DNA from: Heligmosomoides polygyrus polygyrus
Lineage: Eukaryota > Nematoda > Chromadorea > Rhabditida > Heligmosomidae
Assembly: GCA_947396885.1 (NCBI GenBank)
Contig: OX377204.1
Location: forward strand, 55,849,139-55,913,138
Reading direction: 5' to 3'
Length of the DNA: 64,000 bases
A program made the translations under genes and the position numbers. Each line of letters begins with the position of its first letter. Within the stretch, counting starts at the first letter, position 1. This document shows, piece by piece, positions 34,261 to 45,309 of the stretch. A model generated the notes under the pieces. The model did not search any database. It had not been told where the DNA came from and saw only the letters and a list, made by a program, of their open reading frames with translations.

Positions 34261-35820
34261 GAAGTATCCTTGAATTACAGAGTTGATTGTCGTCTCGTGG
34301 AGTTAGACACCTAAGGTAGAAATGTTATGTGTGGACGTGTATGTCGTCTTGCGGAATCTCCTTTGCGCAATAATGATAAAATAATTGTAGATTGTTCGTG
34401 TCCAAGAATGGATGCCTTGACCAGCTCTTCTTCCTCACATTGTTCACTGAGTCATCATGCCTGCTCCACGTTTCTTTACTGATGTTAATAGCTGCCCATA
34501 ACTAGGATGGTCCAAGAGTTGACATTTTTCTGAATTTATGTTGTTCTTGCATTCTTCTTCATATGTTTAACTTTGTCATTATGCCTGCTGTAAAACCCTT
34601 CTCAACTACTTTTCTAAGTCGGTTAGCAGCTATCCAGAGCTTGTGTACGGAGCAGCCTAATAAGACACCAGATGCTTTCACTCTTTAGTGACTTCTTTAT
34701 AATGTCCTTCCTTCTACACTTATATTGCATAAGCCAATACCTTCAGACACGTTTTATTACTAGTCGGTTAAGCTAACTCAGTTGCTATGGAAGCAGCACC
34801 GAGCGGAGGCGTAATGGAGGCCTAGGTATGGCCGGATTTAAGACCGGACTCCTAGGTGCTTCTTTGTTATATGCTGCTCGAAAGTGATTTTTCTCATCAA
34901 CCTGAATCACGCCAAAGCTATACTGAGTGCCTAGCGGAACTCTGCATCGTATATAACGATCAAATTAATTGCCCAAACTATTATATATTAAACTAAATTG
35001 CTTATTACTGTTATTCTCATGTTACTGCCATTTTTTGGGTCGGGCTCCTTGTTTCTGAGCTCATGAATGCTGCGAAACACTTAAAAACAACGAAATTGCA
35101 GGGCATAGTGACAGTGCACTCGTTCTACGTTCCTTCTTAGGTTACAAGGATTGCGCATGATTGCTTTGTTTGTTATTTCCCTGTTTTATGAGAGCACTTA
35201 AGTTAGAGCTACAAGTAATAAAATAAACAAATAAAACAAATTGTTTGTGTCCTTAACAAACAAGTAAAGAATAAATAAATGTCTGCTACCGAGGAGTGGT
35301 AGGCTTGGTTGACCAGGACAGAACACAGCTATGCATGAATCAAAGCGCGAACAGGCAATGCTTCCTAACTAACGATAAGACTGTTCTACACGCGAACAAG
35401 AGGGGTCCGGGGTCGGTGAGTTGGTACCAGACTTCTCCGGGAAGAACAAAGCGATAACTTGTTCATCATTTGGCCACCGCGAGTCGTAGGCCAAAGACGC
35501 ATTCGAATCGTCTCCATGACGGCTCGTAAGAGTAGAGTGCGTGGCGCATCCCAAAACTGATGCAGAAACTGCGTCTTTGATCCTTCTAACATGGTAAATA
35601 TTCGGATCGTTTGAATGACATCCACAAAAAATCGATAGTTTTATCAGTATTGATTGACTGCCATCAAAGCTTCAAAAACGGACTTCACGATCGTGTTCAG
35701 CGACCTCGACTACCACAGCAGCTGTCGGTTTGGGCAGCTGTCGATCGACCAATCGTTGAGTATCACCAATACGTCATGCCTCTCTAAAGTTGTGACGGAC
35801 GGAAACACATACATACACAC
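34261..35820. other. LINE 3' untranslated region or unassigned sequence
   Basis: Probably includes the CR1-like 3' UTR. A/T-rich runs (ATAAAATAAACAAATAAAAC) lie at about 35218. Two overlapping minus frames at 35369-35625 are unrecognised. Confidence 0.35.
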
Positions 35821-35821
35821 A

Positions 35822-38800
35822 CTGTATCACCTGTATCACCTGTCGTCCCGTTGATCATCAACTTGCTCGAGCGGGCGCCAGCACCGTCTCCATTCGTCCC
35901 TCTCGCGAGCCAGAGTGCTCCAATGAATCCTCCTCGGTCGAGGGACACGAAGAGCGTCATATCGGTCGTTCAGGGCTTTCATGAAGAAGTCCGACCAACG
36001 CGTTGGTGCGCGTCCTGATGTTCTCTTGACATCCCGCGGAATCCAGTCGGTAACGGCTCTCGCCCAGCGGGTGTCTGCGAAGCGCATTACGTGGCCGGCC
36101 CACCTAATTTTCGACAACTTGGCCCACGCGACAGCGTCTCTGATCTTCGAACGTCGGCGAAGCTCGGAACTCCGGAGGCCTTCTCTCACTTGCGTGAGTC
36201 GTGTCACTCCGAGCATCGTCCTTTCGATTCCACGTTGCGCGACACTGATCGCGTGTTCATCCTGCTTTCGTATAGCCCAGGTCTCTGAAGCGTATGTTAG
36301 AGCAGGAAGAACGGTAGAGTCGAATAGGTGGGCACGGAGTCGGACGTTCTTCGTCTTCTTCGCGACTTCTTCGACGCATGTGAAACCTCCTCAAGCCGCT
36401 CGTTTCCTCCTGCTCATCTCCGGCGCTAGGACATTGGCCACATTGACTTCACGACCCAGATACACGTAGCTGGAGCATTCGGAGATGTTCTTTCCGTTGA
36501 GCGAGAATGGGGCATCACAAACTTCTCCGTTCCTCATGAACATCGTCTTCGTTAGATTCAGCTGTAGTTCAACGTTCCCACATTTACGAAGTCGGCCAGC
36601 ATTCACTTTGCCTTGCTGATGCTCGGTGTTATGAGCACGATGTCGTCAGCGGAGCGAAGATGGTGCCGGTCGTCGACTTTCGCTCCCATGTCCTCCCATT
36701 CTAGTTCGCGCATGACGTTTTCCAGGGTGGCGCTGAAGAGCTTCGGGGATATAGTATCCTCCTGCCGAACACCTCTCTTCACGTCGATGACGACGTTGTT
36801 GTAGAATGGAGAGATCTTGGTCGTGAATCCATTGTACAGCTCTCGAAGGACTCTGATGTACTGAGTAGGAACCCCCTGAGTGAGCAGGGCGTCGATGACC
36901 GCTTCAGTTTCGACGGAGTCGAATGCCTTCTTAAGGTTGATGGACGTAAGGCACAGCGGCAGCTTGTACTCTCGCGACACTTCGATGAGCTTCGTAATGG
37001 TGTGTATGTGGTCGATCGTGCTGAATCCTCTCCGAAATCCTGCTTGCTCGCATGGCTGTCCTTCGTCCAGCGTTCTGGTAATCCTATTCAGGATCACTCG
37101 AGTGAACAGCTTGCAGACTACGGACAGTAGGCAGATCGAGCGATAGTTGCCAATGTCGTGCACGTCTCCCTTCTTCTACAGCAAGACGGTCTTGCTGGTC
37201 TTCCACTGAGATGGAACCTTGCACTCCGACAAGTAGCGTGTGAAGAGCCGCGCCAAGGTGTTGATGAGCGCTGGCGAGAGGTTCTTCATGTGTTCGGATC
37301 TGATCCTGTCGGGACCGGGTGCTGTACGTTTCTTCACCGACGAGATGGCGTGTCGGATCTCGGAAGGGAGGACAGAGGGGGCGACGTATCCATCCTGCGG
37401 AAGATGGCGTGGGGGCAGGTGGACGTGGCTATCGAAGAGATCGGAGTAGAAGTCGTGGATGACCTTCTCCATGGTCCTTCTGGAAGAGGTGACTGTTCCG
37501 CCAAAACGTCGGAGAGCGGTCATCTTGATCTTGAAGTTGGCGAAGTTCCGGCGGCATTGCGGATGCTCAACCCTGCCTCTGCTGCTTCAGTCAACACTTC
37601 TGCCCTTCTCTCCTTGAGATCTTCCTTTATCGCCGCTCTGCATAGCTTCGCAAGCTCGGACGTCAATTGGTAGTTGCCTGACGCTCGTGCTGCTCCACGC
37701 TGGCGTATCAGCTCGAGAGTTTTCGGAGACAGGCGTCTCTTGGTGGTCTTTAAGCTCTCGGCTCCCTTAGCACTATCGCGGAAATGGTGCACGAAGTGTT
37801 CGTATTCCTCGTCGATGTTGTCCATAACGGTATCCTCCCAAAGGCCAGCAAGAGAGGTGTAAAGGTCCCAGTTGATAGTCGTTCTGGGGCTCCTCTTCTT
37901 GAACTTTGTGGCTTTCTCTCCTTGACGCGAAAAGCGGAACCTCGCGTGAAGGAGGCAGAGGTCCGATCCCGTGTAGAACTTGGGGTCAATGGAGACATCG
38001 CTCAGGCAATACTTGCGATTGAAGATGATGCGGTCGATCTCGTTGTGAAACTGGCCACCTGGGGATTCCCAGGTCCACCGTAGGGAGGGGGCTTCCGTCG
38101 TATTCGGATATTGTGGCATACGCGACGAACACAGTCAAAGCTGGCACGGAGCCACATCGCTTCAGTCGCAGACGTCCGATTCGGCTTGTCAGAGACTCGT
38201 ACGAATCGATGTTCATGCAAGTGCGTGTTGACGAGGACACCAACGCCGCCTACTCCTTGCTGTCGCTTGTTCCAAGGAACAGTTCTTCTCCAGAGTCGTA
38301 GGCGGCGTGTAAAGGGTGGTGTCTTCTCATCTCGGTCAGTCCGATGATGACGTCGTACTTGATCTTACTGGCTTGCATACTCAGATCCTCGATGGATGCT
38401 TCCATGCAAGCGTGCGAGCGTTGTAAGTACAGATCGTCATCCTAGTCCTTCTCAATTTGCGCAGCCTGGTTAGGCCCTGAGATTTTCCTTCTAGATTTTC
38501 CATACTCGCCCTCCCATCTCTGCAGAAATAGGGCTCTTTCGTGGTTAGGGGAATGAGGCCCTTTAGTGCTGCTGTGTTTGACTCCAGTACACACGGTAGC
38601 TAGTCAGGCCCTGTGGTGCGGACGAAGAACTCCGGGCAGCCAGCCAGATTGCCGGAAGGGACGGGGCGAGACTTAAGGCGGCCTCGAATCGCCTTACATG
38701 TACTCCCAGTCTACCGAGTGCAAGCTTTTGGCCGAGCCGATACAGTTACAATCCGCACAGCGCAAACACGTCCACGCGCACATGCCACTCCCACACCCAA

Positions 38801-39006
38801 GGGACGTGTTGACCCGACACAGCAGGAGCAAGGAGTCTATCCACTGCATCCCACCTGCGTCTCTGGGCAGTACACGGTCGCATTTGGTTCGCGTTTTCGT
38901 TCCCCTATCCACCACCCGGGACGCGCCTCGTGGCCCTGCGACAAGCGGCCCGAGCTCCCTCTTAATAAGATAGCCCGAAGGATCTCTATCGAGGGAGATC
39001 CGTGGA

Positions 39007-39008
<2 letters not shown>
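35822..39008 (-). mobile_element. RTE LINE copy A, near full length, minus orientation
   Basis: 5' end at about 39008 (GATCTCCCTCGATAGAGATC on the minus strand), 3' end at 35822 with the tail GGTGATACAGGTGATACAG. The order of leader, endonuclease and reverse transcriptase is the same as in copy B. Against copy B it lacks about 230 bp near 38100, removing the endonuclease segment that holds VGDFNAKIG. No clear TSD could be assigned; the 5' end abuts a (TA)n run. Confidence 0.9.
35836..38119 (-). pseudogene. RTE copy A endonuclease/reverse transcriptase remains
   Basis: Pieces in order on the minus strand: 38119-37520 (SLRWTWESPGGQFHNEIDRI, the end of the endonuclease and the linker), 37523-37176 (KKRTAPGPDRIRSEHMKNL), 37163-36603 (NYRSICLLS, QAGFRRGFSTIDH, INLKKAFDSVETEA, SADDIVLIT) and 36216-35836 (LGVTRLTQVRE, VMRFADTRWARAV). 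The FADD motif reads SADD. Several frame breaks separate the pieces, so the copy is dead. Confidence 0.85.

Positions 39009-39010
<2 letters not shown>

Positions 39011-39053
<43 letters not shown>
39011..39053. repeat. (TA)n microsatellite
   Basis: About 21 TA units between the 5' end of RTE copy A and a mariner-type element. It could supply TA target sites. Confidence 0.95.
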
Positions 39054-39056
<3 letters not shown>

Positions 39057-39893
39057 TGAAACTTCAACACAAATGCGGATTTGACAATGAAACTTCTTTA
39101 TTCCCTTACTAATAAAAACATATCAAAATCATTCGAAGTGGTCGCCTTTCGTACGAACACAAGTTCTCATAACTCAGTGAAGTGGTTCGCGAATGTCACG
39201 CACCGCGCGGTCGTTTTTTCTAATGAGAAAGTCTTCACCCTGGAACCCACGGTGAATCGTCGAAACGATCGCATTCTCTCATAGAATGTTGGAGCTGCTA
39301 TTCGTGACTGGAAACTGGGCGGTAAAACGGCACATGCAGCTTCAGTTGTGGTTTGGGGTGCGATTACTTCAAACCGCAAGTCTCGTTAGTTTTTGCCGAA
39401 TCCAGCGTCTAAGTTAATAAGGATGAGTATCAGAAAACGATTTTCTAGGACGTGTTGAAGTCTTGGGTCGATGCACGCTTCGGTAGTGACAGATGGTGCT
39501 TCCAGCAGGACTCTGCGCCCGCAACAAGGCGAGGACAACGCAGCGGTGGTGCAAACGTGAGCTCCCGGATTTTATTGCGCACGAAGACTGGCCTTCGAAT
39601 TCACCGGATTTGAATTCTCTCGATTCCTCTGTCTGGTCAGTTATTGAGGGCAAGGTTTGCTTTCCTCAACACGCAAGCTTAGCTTCTTTGAACGCTTTCT
39701 TGACTGAAGCATTTAACGAAATGAACGAAGACTACCTCAATGCCACGTGTGATGCGTTCGTTACTCGTCTGAGGACATGTATTCGTATGAAAAGATGACA
39801 CTTCGGATGACTCTGATATGCTTTTGTTAGTAAGGGAATAAAGAAGCCATGTGTCAAGCTTCGTTATACCGCATTTGTGATGAAGTTACACTG
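39054..39893 (+). mobile_element. mariner-type element (maT/DD37D-like), internally deleted
   Basis: TIRs CAGTGAAACTTCAACACAAA and, inverted, CAGTGTAACTTCATCACAAA bound 840 bp. TA precedes the left end; the right flank is TG, so the TSD is worn. Transposase fragments read AVVFSNEKVFTLEPTVNRRN (about 39205), ASVVVWGAITSN, FQQDSAP-like, then DWPSNSPDLNSLDSSVWSVI and MNEDYLNATCDAFVTRL. The last Asp of the catalytic triad lies in SPDLN. The N-terminal DNA-binding domain is absent and stops are present. Confidence 0.85.
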
Positions 39894-39899
39894 TGATTT

Positions 39900-40720
39900 A
39901 GTTCCACCGGGCGATTCTTCAGTATTTCCTTGGTCAACAAAGGGCAATGGCAAACTTAATTAAGTGAGGTGTGAATAAACTTCCTCCGTCTTATCCTAGC
40001 GGGTTGCTTTTATTGCAGAACCTTGAGCGAGAAGTAGTTTCTCTTACACGTAGCACGCAAATCGTCTCCATCTAATGAGCAGGTGTGTAAGACTTATCGA
40101 GAATCCCGATAAACGCAATAAAGATTACGGTCTGGCACTATGGCTTCAGCTTCCCGATATTAGACATCTAACCCTTTACATGAGGAGAATGGAAAGGCGT
40201 CTCACGTTTCTTGTCTTGATTGCAGTGAGTTTAAGCAGTCTTTCTACGTTTACGTCGTTTTATGAACAAAAGTAAGGAAAAGGGTCGCAAATAAAACAAA
40301 CATGGTTTTGATGTGATATCTTGATAATATAATCCTCTCTTTCAACTGCTTCCGACGTTTTTATTCCATTTCCGGAATTTAGTACATGCATTGCTAATAC
40401 TATAGATGGCAGTTCTTTCTTGTTAGGTCAGATTTAAAACTACCGTCGTTTGCGACCACAAATAATCATACCTTCATTCAGAATTATTTGTTTTAATTAA
40501 GAGAAGAACTGCGATATTTAAAATTTATCTTCCAAGGTAGGTAGCGAGGTATTGCTTCTTTCAACGACCGCTTTTGTTGCTTCTTTAACTACAGACTGGT
40601 CGATCAACACAGCGGCAATTTGAAAGTTTAACAAAACAAACAACAAAAGTTTCCGGAATATTTTTTTGCCTTATCGTTTTTGCCATCCAACTTAATATCG
40701 TTATCCAGTAAATTGAATCA
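39900..40720. other. unassigned stretch
   Basis: No supported gene or repeat was found between the mariner element and the palindromic MITE. Confidence 0.45.
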
Positions 40721-40722
40721 TA

Positions 40723-40822
40723 CAGTACCGCGCATGTCTTTTGGTCAATTCCCGAAAAAGCCGCTTTGGAACGCTCCAAAGCGGCTTTTTCGGGAATTGA
40801 CCAAAAGACATGCGCGGTACTG
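40723..40822. mobile_element. 100 bp full-length palindromic MITE (TA TSD), copy 2
   Basis: TA at 40721-40722 and 40823-40824 flank a sequence nearly identical to copy 1 at 9998-10097, with the same length. The arms are about 49 bp and self-complementary, so the single strand would fold into one long hairpin. Near identity suggests recent activity. Confidence 0.92.
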
Positions 40823-40929
40823 TACGACTGAGGAGGAGAGTAGGTGTCATCGTATACCGAAAACTAACCTAGTGACAGAACTTGATAATTTTCTTTCGAC
40901 GTGCTGAATAACAGAAAAGAGGGGAATGG

Positions 40930-42472
40930 GCTTTACTCAGACTAAGCAGAATCTCGAAAACATTCACAAAAAATGTAGCCATTAAAACATTCAAAAGAAC
41001 CCCTTTCCTTTGAGATGTGACTCCAGTCTTGCCTTAAGCTGGGTGGAGTTGATGATGAAACTAGATCGTTTGGCAACTCGTTTAATGTTTTTGCTGCAGT
41101 TACTAGAAAGGATTCAAAGAACTGTCGAGACCGGGTTCTTCCAATGCTGATCAGCAAGGCAATAACTTTTGTTCTAATGCTAAATTCATAAATTTAAAAA
41201 GTTCATATTTTTCAACTTCTATAAGATCAAAGACTATTTTGAATACTAGGTTTTGATAATATATGGTTCTCCTTAATCGCAGGGATGTGGTTCCAAGGTG
41301 GACGAGTCTATCTCGTTAGCTGACATTGAACATACCATTTCTACCTAAGATTTGATTCGTAAACCTCCTTTGAATCTTCTCGACTTTTTCAGTATGCATC
41401 ACCTTAGAAGGCGACCAAAGTGGAGTGAAGTGTTCCAGTAGAGATCTAGCATACGTTGAGAAAAGTCGGAACAGAATAGTTATCTTACTTGTCTGGAAGG
41501 CGCATAGGATTAAACTGCACTTCCTATTTGCCGCCAATGTTATGTCATCAAATTTCAAATATCAAATGCGATCGAGTCAATGTATACAACGCCAAGATCA
41601 CGCACAGAATTCATAGTATTCAGTTTTTTTTTTGTTCCAGACAAAATGATAAACCATGTGGGTGTGTTTTACCAATGCACATTATGAACGTTTTTTCGTA
41701 GGAAATACTCAACATCAATTTCGTTGACCACGAGTAAATAGCATCAAGTCCATGCTGAAAGGGCTTCCGCGTTGTTGAAAGAAAATATCTCGGAGTCATC
41801 TGCGTAAATTGAGCAAAATACTCCGTCTGTAAGACACTCCGGGAGATCATTGATGTAAAGCAGAAACATAAGTAGACCAAAACGCGTTCACTGAGGGACA
41901 CCACTAGGTGTTTCATACGTAGCGGAAACAGCACCATTAAATACCACCGCCCTTGTGCACCCGGTTAGAAAGGATATCAGGAACTTCAAAATACATCTCT
42001 CTAAACCGTAAGCGCGCAGCTTTTCTATAAGAAAATCTAGATTGAGGGAGTCAAAAGCTTTTGTATAATCGAGAATGCCAGCAGTGACGTATCCATTTAA
42101 ATCTAGCACCTTTTGCCAAACAGGAATAGTAGAAATATTAGCTGTAACCGTAAATTTCTTTTCGAGGAAACCGTGTTGTGACTTTGTGATATGATTTATT
42201 TCTCGTAGATAATTACAGATCTGACTGCGTACTATCCTTTCCAATACCTTGCTAGTTGAGAGTGTTAGGTAGATAGGTCTGTAGTTTTTAAAATCAGTCT
42301 TATTTCCTTTCTTAAATGTCGGCTTAACGAAGCTTGCCTTCCATACAGAAGAACCTCCCCGTGAAGTAGGCGCCAATTGAACAAAAGAGTCAATACTGGA
42401 GCAAGCCCTATGGCTGCCTTCTTTAGAAAAATGTATGGCATTTTGACAGGTGACGTAAAGTTTCGCTCCAAC
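40930..42472 (-). pseudogene. CR1-like LINE reverse transcriptase relic
   Basis: On the minus strand from 42350: VKPTFKKGNKTDFKNYRPIY, SKVLERIVRSQICNYLREIN, HGFLEKKFTV, ILDYTKAFDSLNLDFLIEKL, VVFNGAVSATYETPSGVPQ; then in other frames a YINDLPE-like block and, nearer 41430, ARSLLEHFTPLWSPS with KIQRRFTNQIL. At about 41100 VTAAKTLNELPNDLVSS closes the ORF region. Several frameshifts. Its 5' side is interrupted by the SINE dimer at 42485. Confidence 0.8.
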
Positions 42473-42519
42473 AATCTCACCAGCTGTCACAACGATGTTT
42501 TGTTGCGATCAAAACTTCT

Positions 42520-42595
42520 AGCGCCAGGCGGGACTCGAACCCGCACCTCCTTCTGACCGAGCGGGAATGCTCTACGCCATTACACCACCGGCGCC
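42520..42595 (-). ncRNA. tRNA-like module of SINE unit 1
   Basis: 76 nt on the minus strand. Acceptor strands GGCGCCG and TGGCGCT pair (two G-U). The A-box TGGTGTAATGG and B-box GGTTCGAGTCC fit the pol III consensus, and the T-arm GCGGG-TTCGAGT-CCCGC is perfect. The D-stem is poor, the anticodon-arm loop is 11 nt and one extra base separates T-stem from acceptor. It is therefore tRNA-derived, not a working tRNA. Confidence 0.75.
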
Positions 42596-42800
42596 GTTTG
42601 ATCGAACGCAACATCCACACCTCGTGGGACCGATCAGCACCCACCCGTATCCGGGATGAGCTGGCCGCTGATATCAGCATGGGACCAGTTAAGCTGATGG
42701 TCTTGATAGAAACAATTCAAATCAGTTTCTTTAAGCCTCAATTGGCTGGTGTCGAGGTAATAAGCTGTCACAACGATGTTTTGTCGCGATCAAAACTTCT

Positions 42801-42876
42801 AGCGCCAGGCGGGACTCGAACCCGCACCTCCCTCTGACCGGGCGGGAACGCTCTACGCCATTACACCACCGGCGCC
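42801..42876 (-). ncRNA. tRNA-like module of SINE unit 2
   Basis: Same layout as unit 1, with a better anticodon stem (TTCCC with GGGAG) but still an 11 nt loop. A- and B-boxes are intact. Confidence 0.75.
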
Positions 42877-43080
42877 GTTTGATCGAACGCAACATCCACA
42901 CCTCGTGGGACCGATCAGCACCCACCCGTATCCGGGATGAGCTGGCCGCTGATATCAGCATGGGACCAGTTAAGCTGATGGTCTTGACAGAAACAATTCA
43001 AATCAGTTTCTTTAAGCCTCAATTGGCTGGTATCGAGGTAATAAGCTGTCACAACGATGTTTTGAAAAAATCTCACCAGC

Positions 43081-44720
43081 GTTCTATACAGTTCTAAGTT
43101 CTAAGCTTTTTACGGAACTCCTTGAATACGAGTTCACTGGTGTTTCCGTTCTTTTAGGAAGAACTCCTTGTTAAGCATAACATATTGCAACAGGTTGTCA
43201 CAGTTTGTCCTCAGATACGTATCAGCATCCTCAGCTCCGGTCTACTAGTTTAGTTACTGAAAAAGCGGCACCAGATCTCCAAGGGCCAAGAAATCACCAT
43301 TGAAGCTGAACTATAGCTTCTGCTTTGCTCGAAGAGTTGGATTCTTGTTGAAAATCCTTACGCAAAACCATTCACGTTGTAGCGCATGATCCACTCTCTA
43401 TAAAGTTAAGAAGACTTTAAAAAATGTATCCTTTTCAGTAAAAAAGGGAATCAGAGGTTGCCGTCGGCTCCGTACATATTTGTCGAGGTGCTGGAACACT
43501 GCGAACAGACTAAGTGAACTTCTTTCTTTTTCTTGTGCAAGAGGGTGGCTCGGCAGAGTGCATTTCGGATTCAAGAAAAATTCGAGAACATCATTTGGGC
43601 TTTGCCTTTGCCTTCCATCTAGAAGATCCTTTATTCTGAGCAACGCTTTTCATCATTTTAAGTTACTGCACCTCTAATTCAAGGATAGCTCTCTTATCAC
43701 TATTTAGATTGTCACTTCATATTGTATATCCGAGATTTCGATTCATTTCTGGCGCAACGTTCCGGATGTTCAAGCTATAAAGCTTCTTAATAGAAATCGC
43801 GCTTTTGGGCGTCTTTTTCTGAGCAGTCGGTTAAGCTCAACAACTTTTAGAAGACATCTAGAATATTTTATATAAATTCAGACCAGCTTCTCCTTCCCTA
43901 CATTGTGATGCCAAAACTGCTCAAGCCCTCATCTTTTAGACTTAAGCAGAGACGCGACAATTCAGTCCACTGAAACGGCGGAACGGTCCGACCTAATATG
44001 AAGACCCAAAGTGATCTGAGGAAGAGAAAATGATATGTTGCGATATTTATTATGTTGTATAGGACAGACGAAAGAAAGAAACTTCGACGACCGCTCGCGC
44101 ATGTACTAGGAAGCACGCGGAAGTGGGTGGTCTAGACCATCAAGCATGTATACTACCGCCTTAGTACTCTGTTGTTCAAGCCGAGGTGCCGGTCTGTTAT
44201 GAATGATGCTTGAAAGGGGTGCGCAGCCTGACCTTCATCTAATGGAACGTGGCTGTCCGTTGTTCGATAAGCCAGCCAGCATTCTAAGTGGTAAATTCTG
44301 AAGAGACGCATAGCAAATGTGCTTTTAGGACAATAAGGTTCCAACAAGCCAGCAGAATGGACCATTCATGCTTGTCGCCGTTTATTTGTGAAATAAGATT
44401 CGCTGGACTAAATTCATGCTATTCTCCAACTCGTGGTGGCCCTTAAGAGGGTCACTCATGTGACCAAGGGAGTTCTACAACGTGGAAGAAAGCTCAGTGC
44501 TCATTCACCGACTCTCTAGAATGGAGAGAAATCGCTTGATTGCCGGATGTGTGAGGACGACAAGAATGTGGCTGAACTTGAATCACTGGATCCGGTTACT
44601 GAACAGCTAAGCCAGCACTGTAAATGGAGGCCGAACAGGGTGCTCGTGTTGAACGGTCAACCAATATTTGGTATTCATCGATAGAATGTATAATATGTGC
44701 TAGTAGGATATTCCTTATGT
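43081..44720. other. unassigned stretch
   Basis: May contain more of the CR1-like LINE upstream of the SINE dimer, but no endonuclease motif was seen. Short overlapping frames only. Confidence 0.35.
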
Positions 44721-45309
44721 GTCCTCACCGATCAACGGATCTCCCTCGATAGAGAGCTTTCGCGCTCTCTTGTTAAGAGGGATCTCGGGCCGCTTGTCGC
44801 AGAGCCACGTGGCGCGTCCCCGGGTGGTGGATAGGGAAATTAGACGCGAACCAAATGCGACCGTGTACTGTCCAGAGACGCAGGTGGGATGCAGGGGATG
44901 GACTCCTTGCTCATGCTGTGTCGGGTCGATGCGTTCCTTGTGCGTGGGAGCGGCATGTTCGTGCACAGTGTGCGTGGAGGTGTCCGTGACTGTGCGGATT
45001 GTAACTGTGTCGGCTCGGCCAAAAGCTTGCACTCGGTAGACTGGGAGTACATGTAAGGCGATTCGAGGTCGCCTTAAGTTTCGCCCCGTCCCTTCGGGCA
45101 GTCTGGCTGGCTGCCCGGAGTACCCCGCCCGCACGACAGAGCCTGACTAGCTACCCGTGTTGTATTCCAGTCAAACACAGCAGCACTAAAGGCCCTCATT
45201 CCCCTGACCCCGAAAGAGCCCCCATTTCTGCAGCGATGGGAAGGACGAGTACGGAGAGGCAGCTAAAATCTCAGGGCCTAACCAGGCTGCGCAAACTGAG
45301 AAGGACTAG

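Larger units (their letters stand above)
42485..43068 (-). mobile_element. tandem SINE dimer within one TSD pair
   Basis: AATCTCACCAGC is duplicated at 42473-42484 and 43069-43080. Between them are two full SINE units in tandem plus the start of a third (CACAACGATGTTTTG at 43049). The units join at GGTAATAAGCTGTCACAACG. They differ at a handful of positions. Each carries a tRNA-like block: 42520-42595 and 42801-42876. Confidence 0.9.

Noticed and set aside
42520..42876. Working tRNA genes
   Set aside because: The blocks have pol III boxes and acceptor pairing, but the anticodon loop is 11 nt, the D-stem is poor, an extra base precedes the acceptor, and they occur only within dispersed SINEs.
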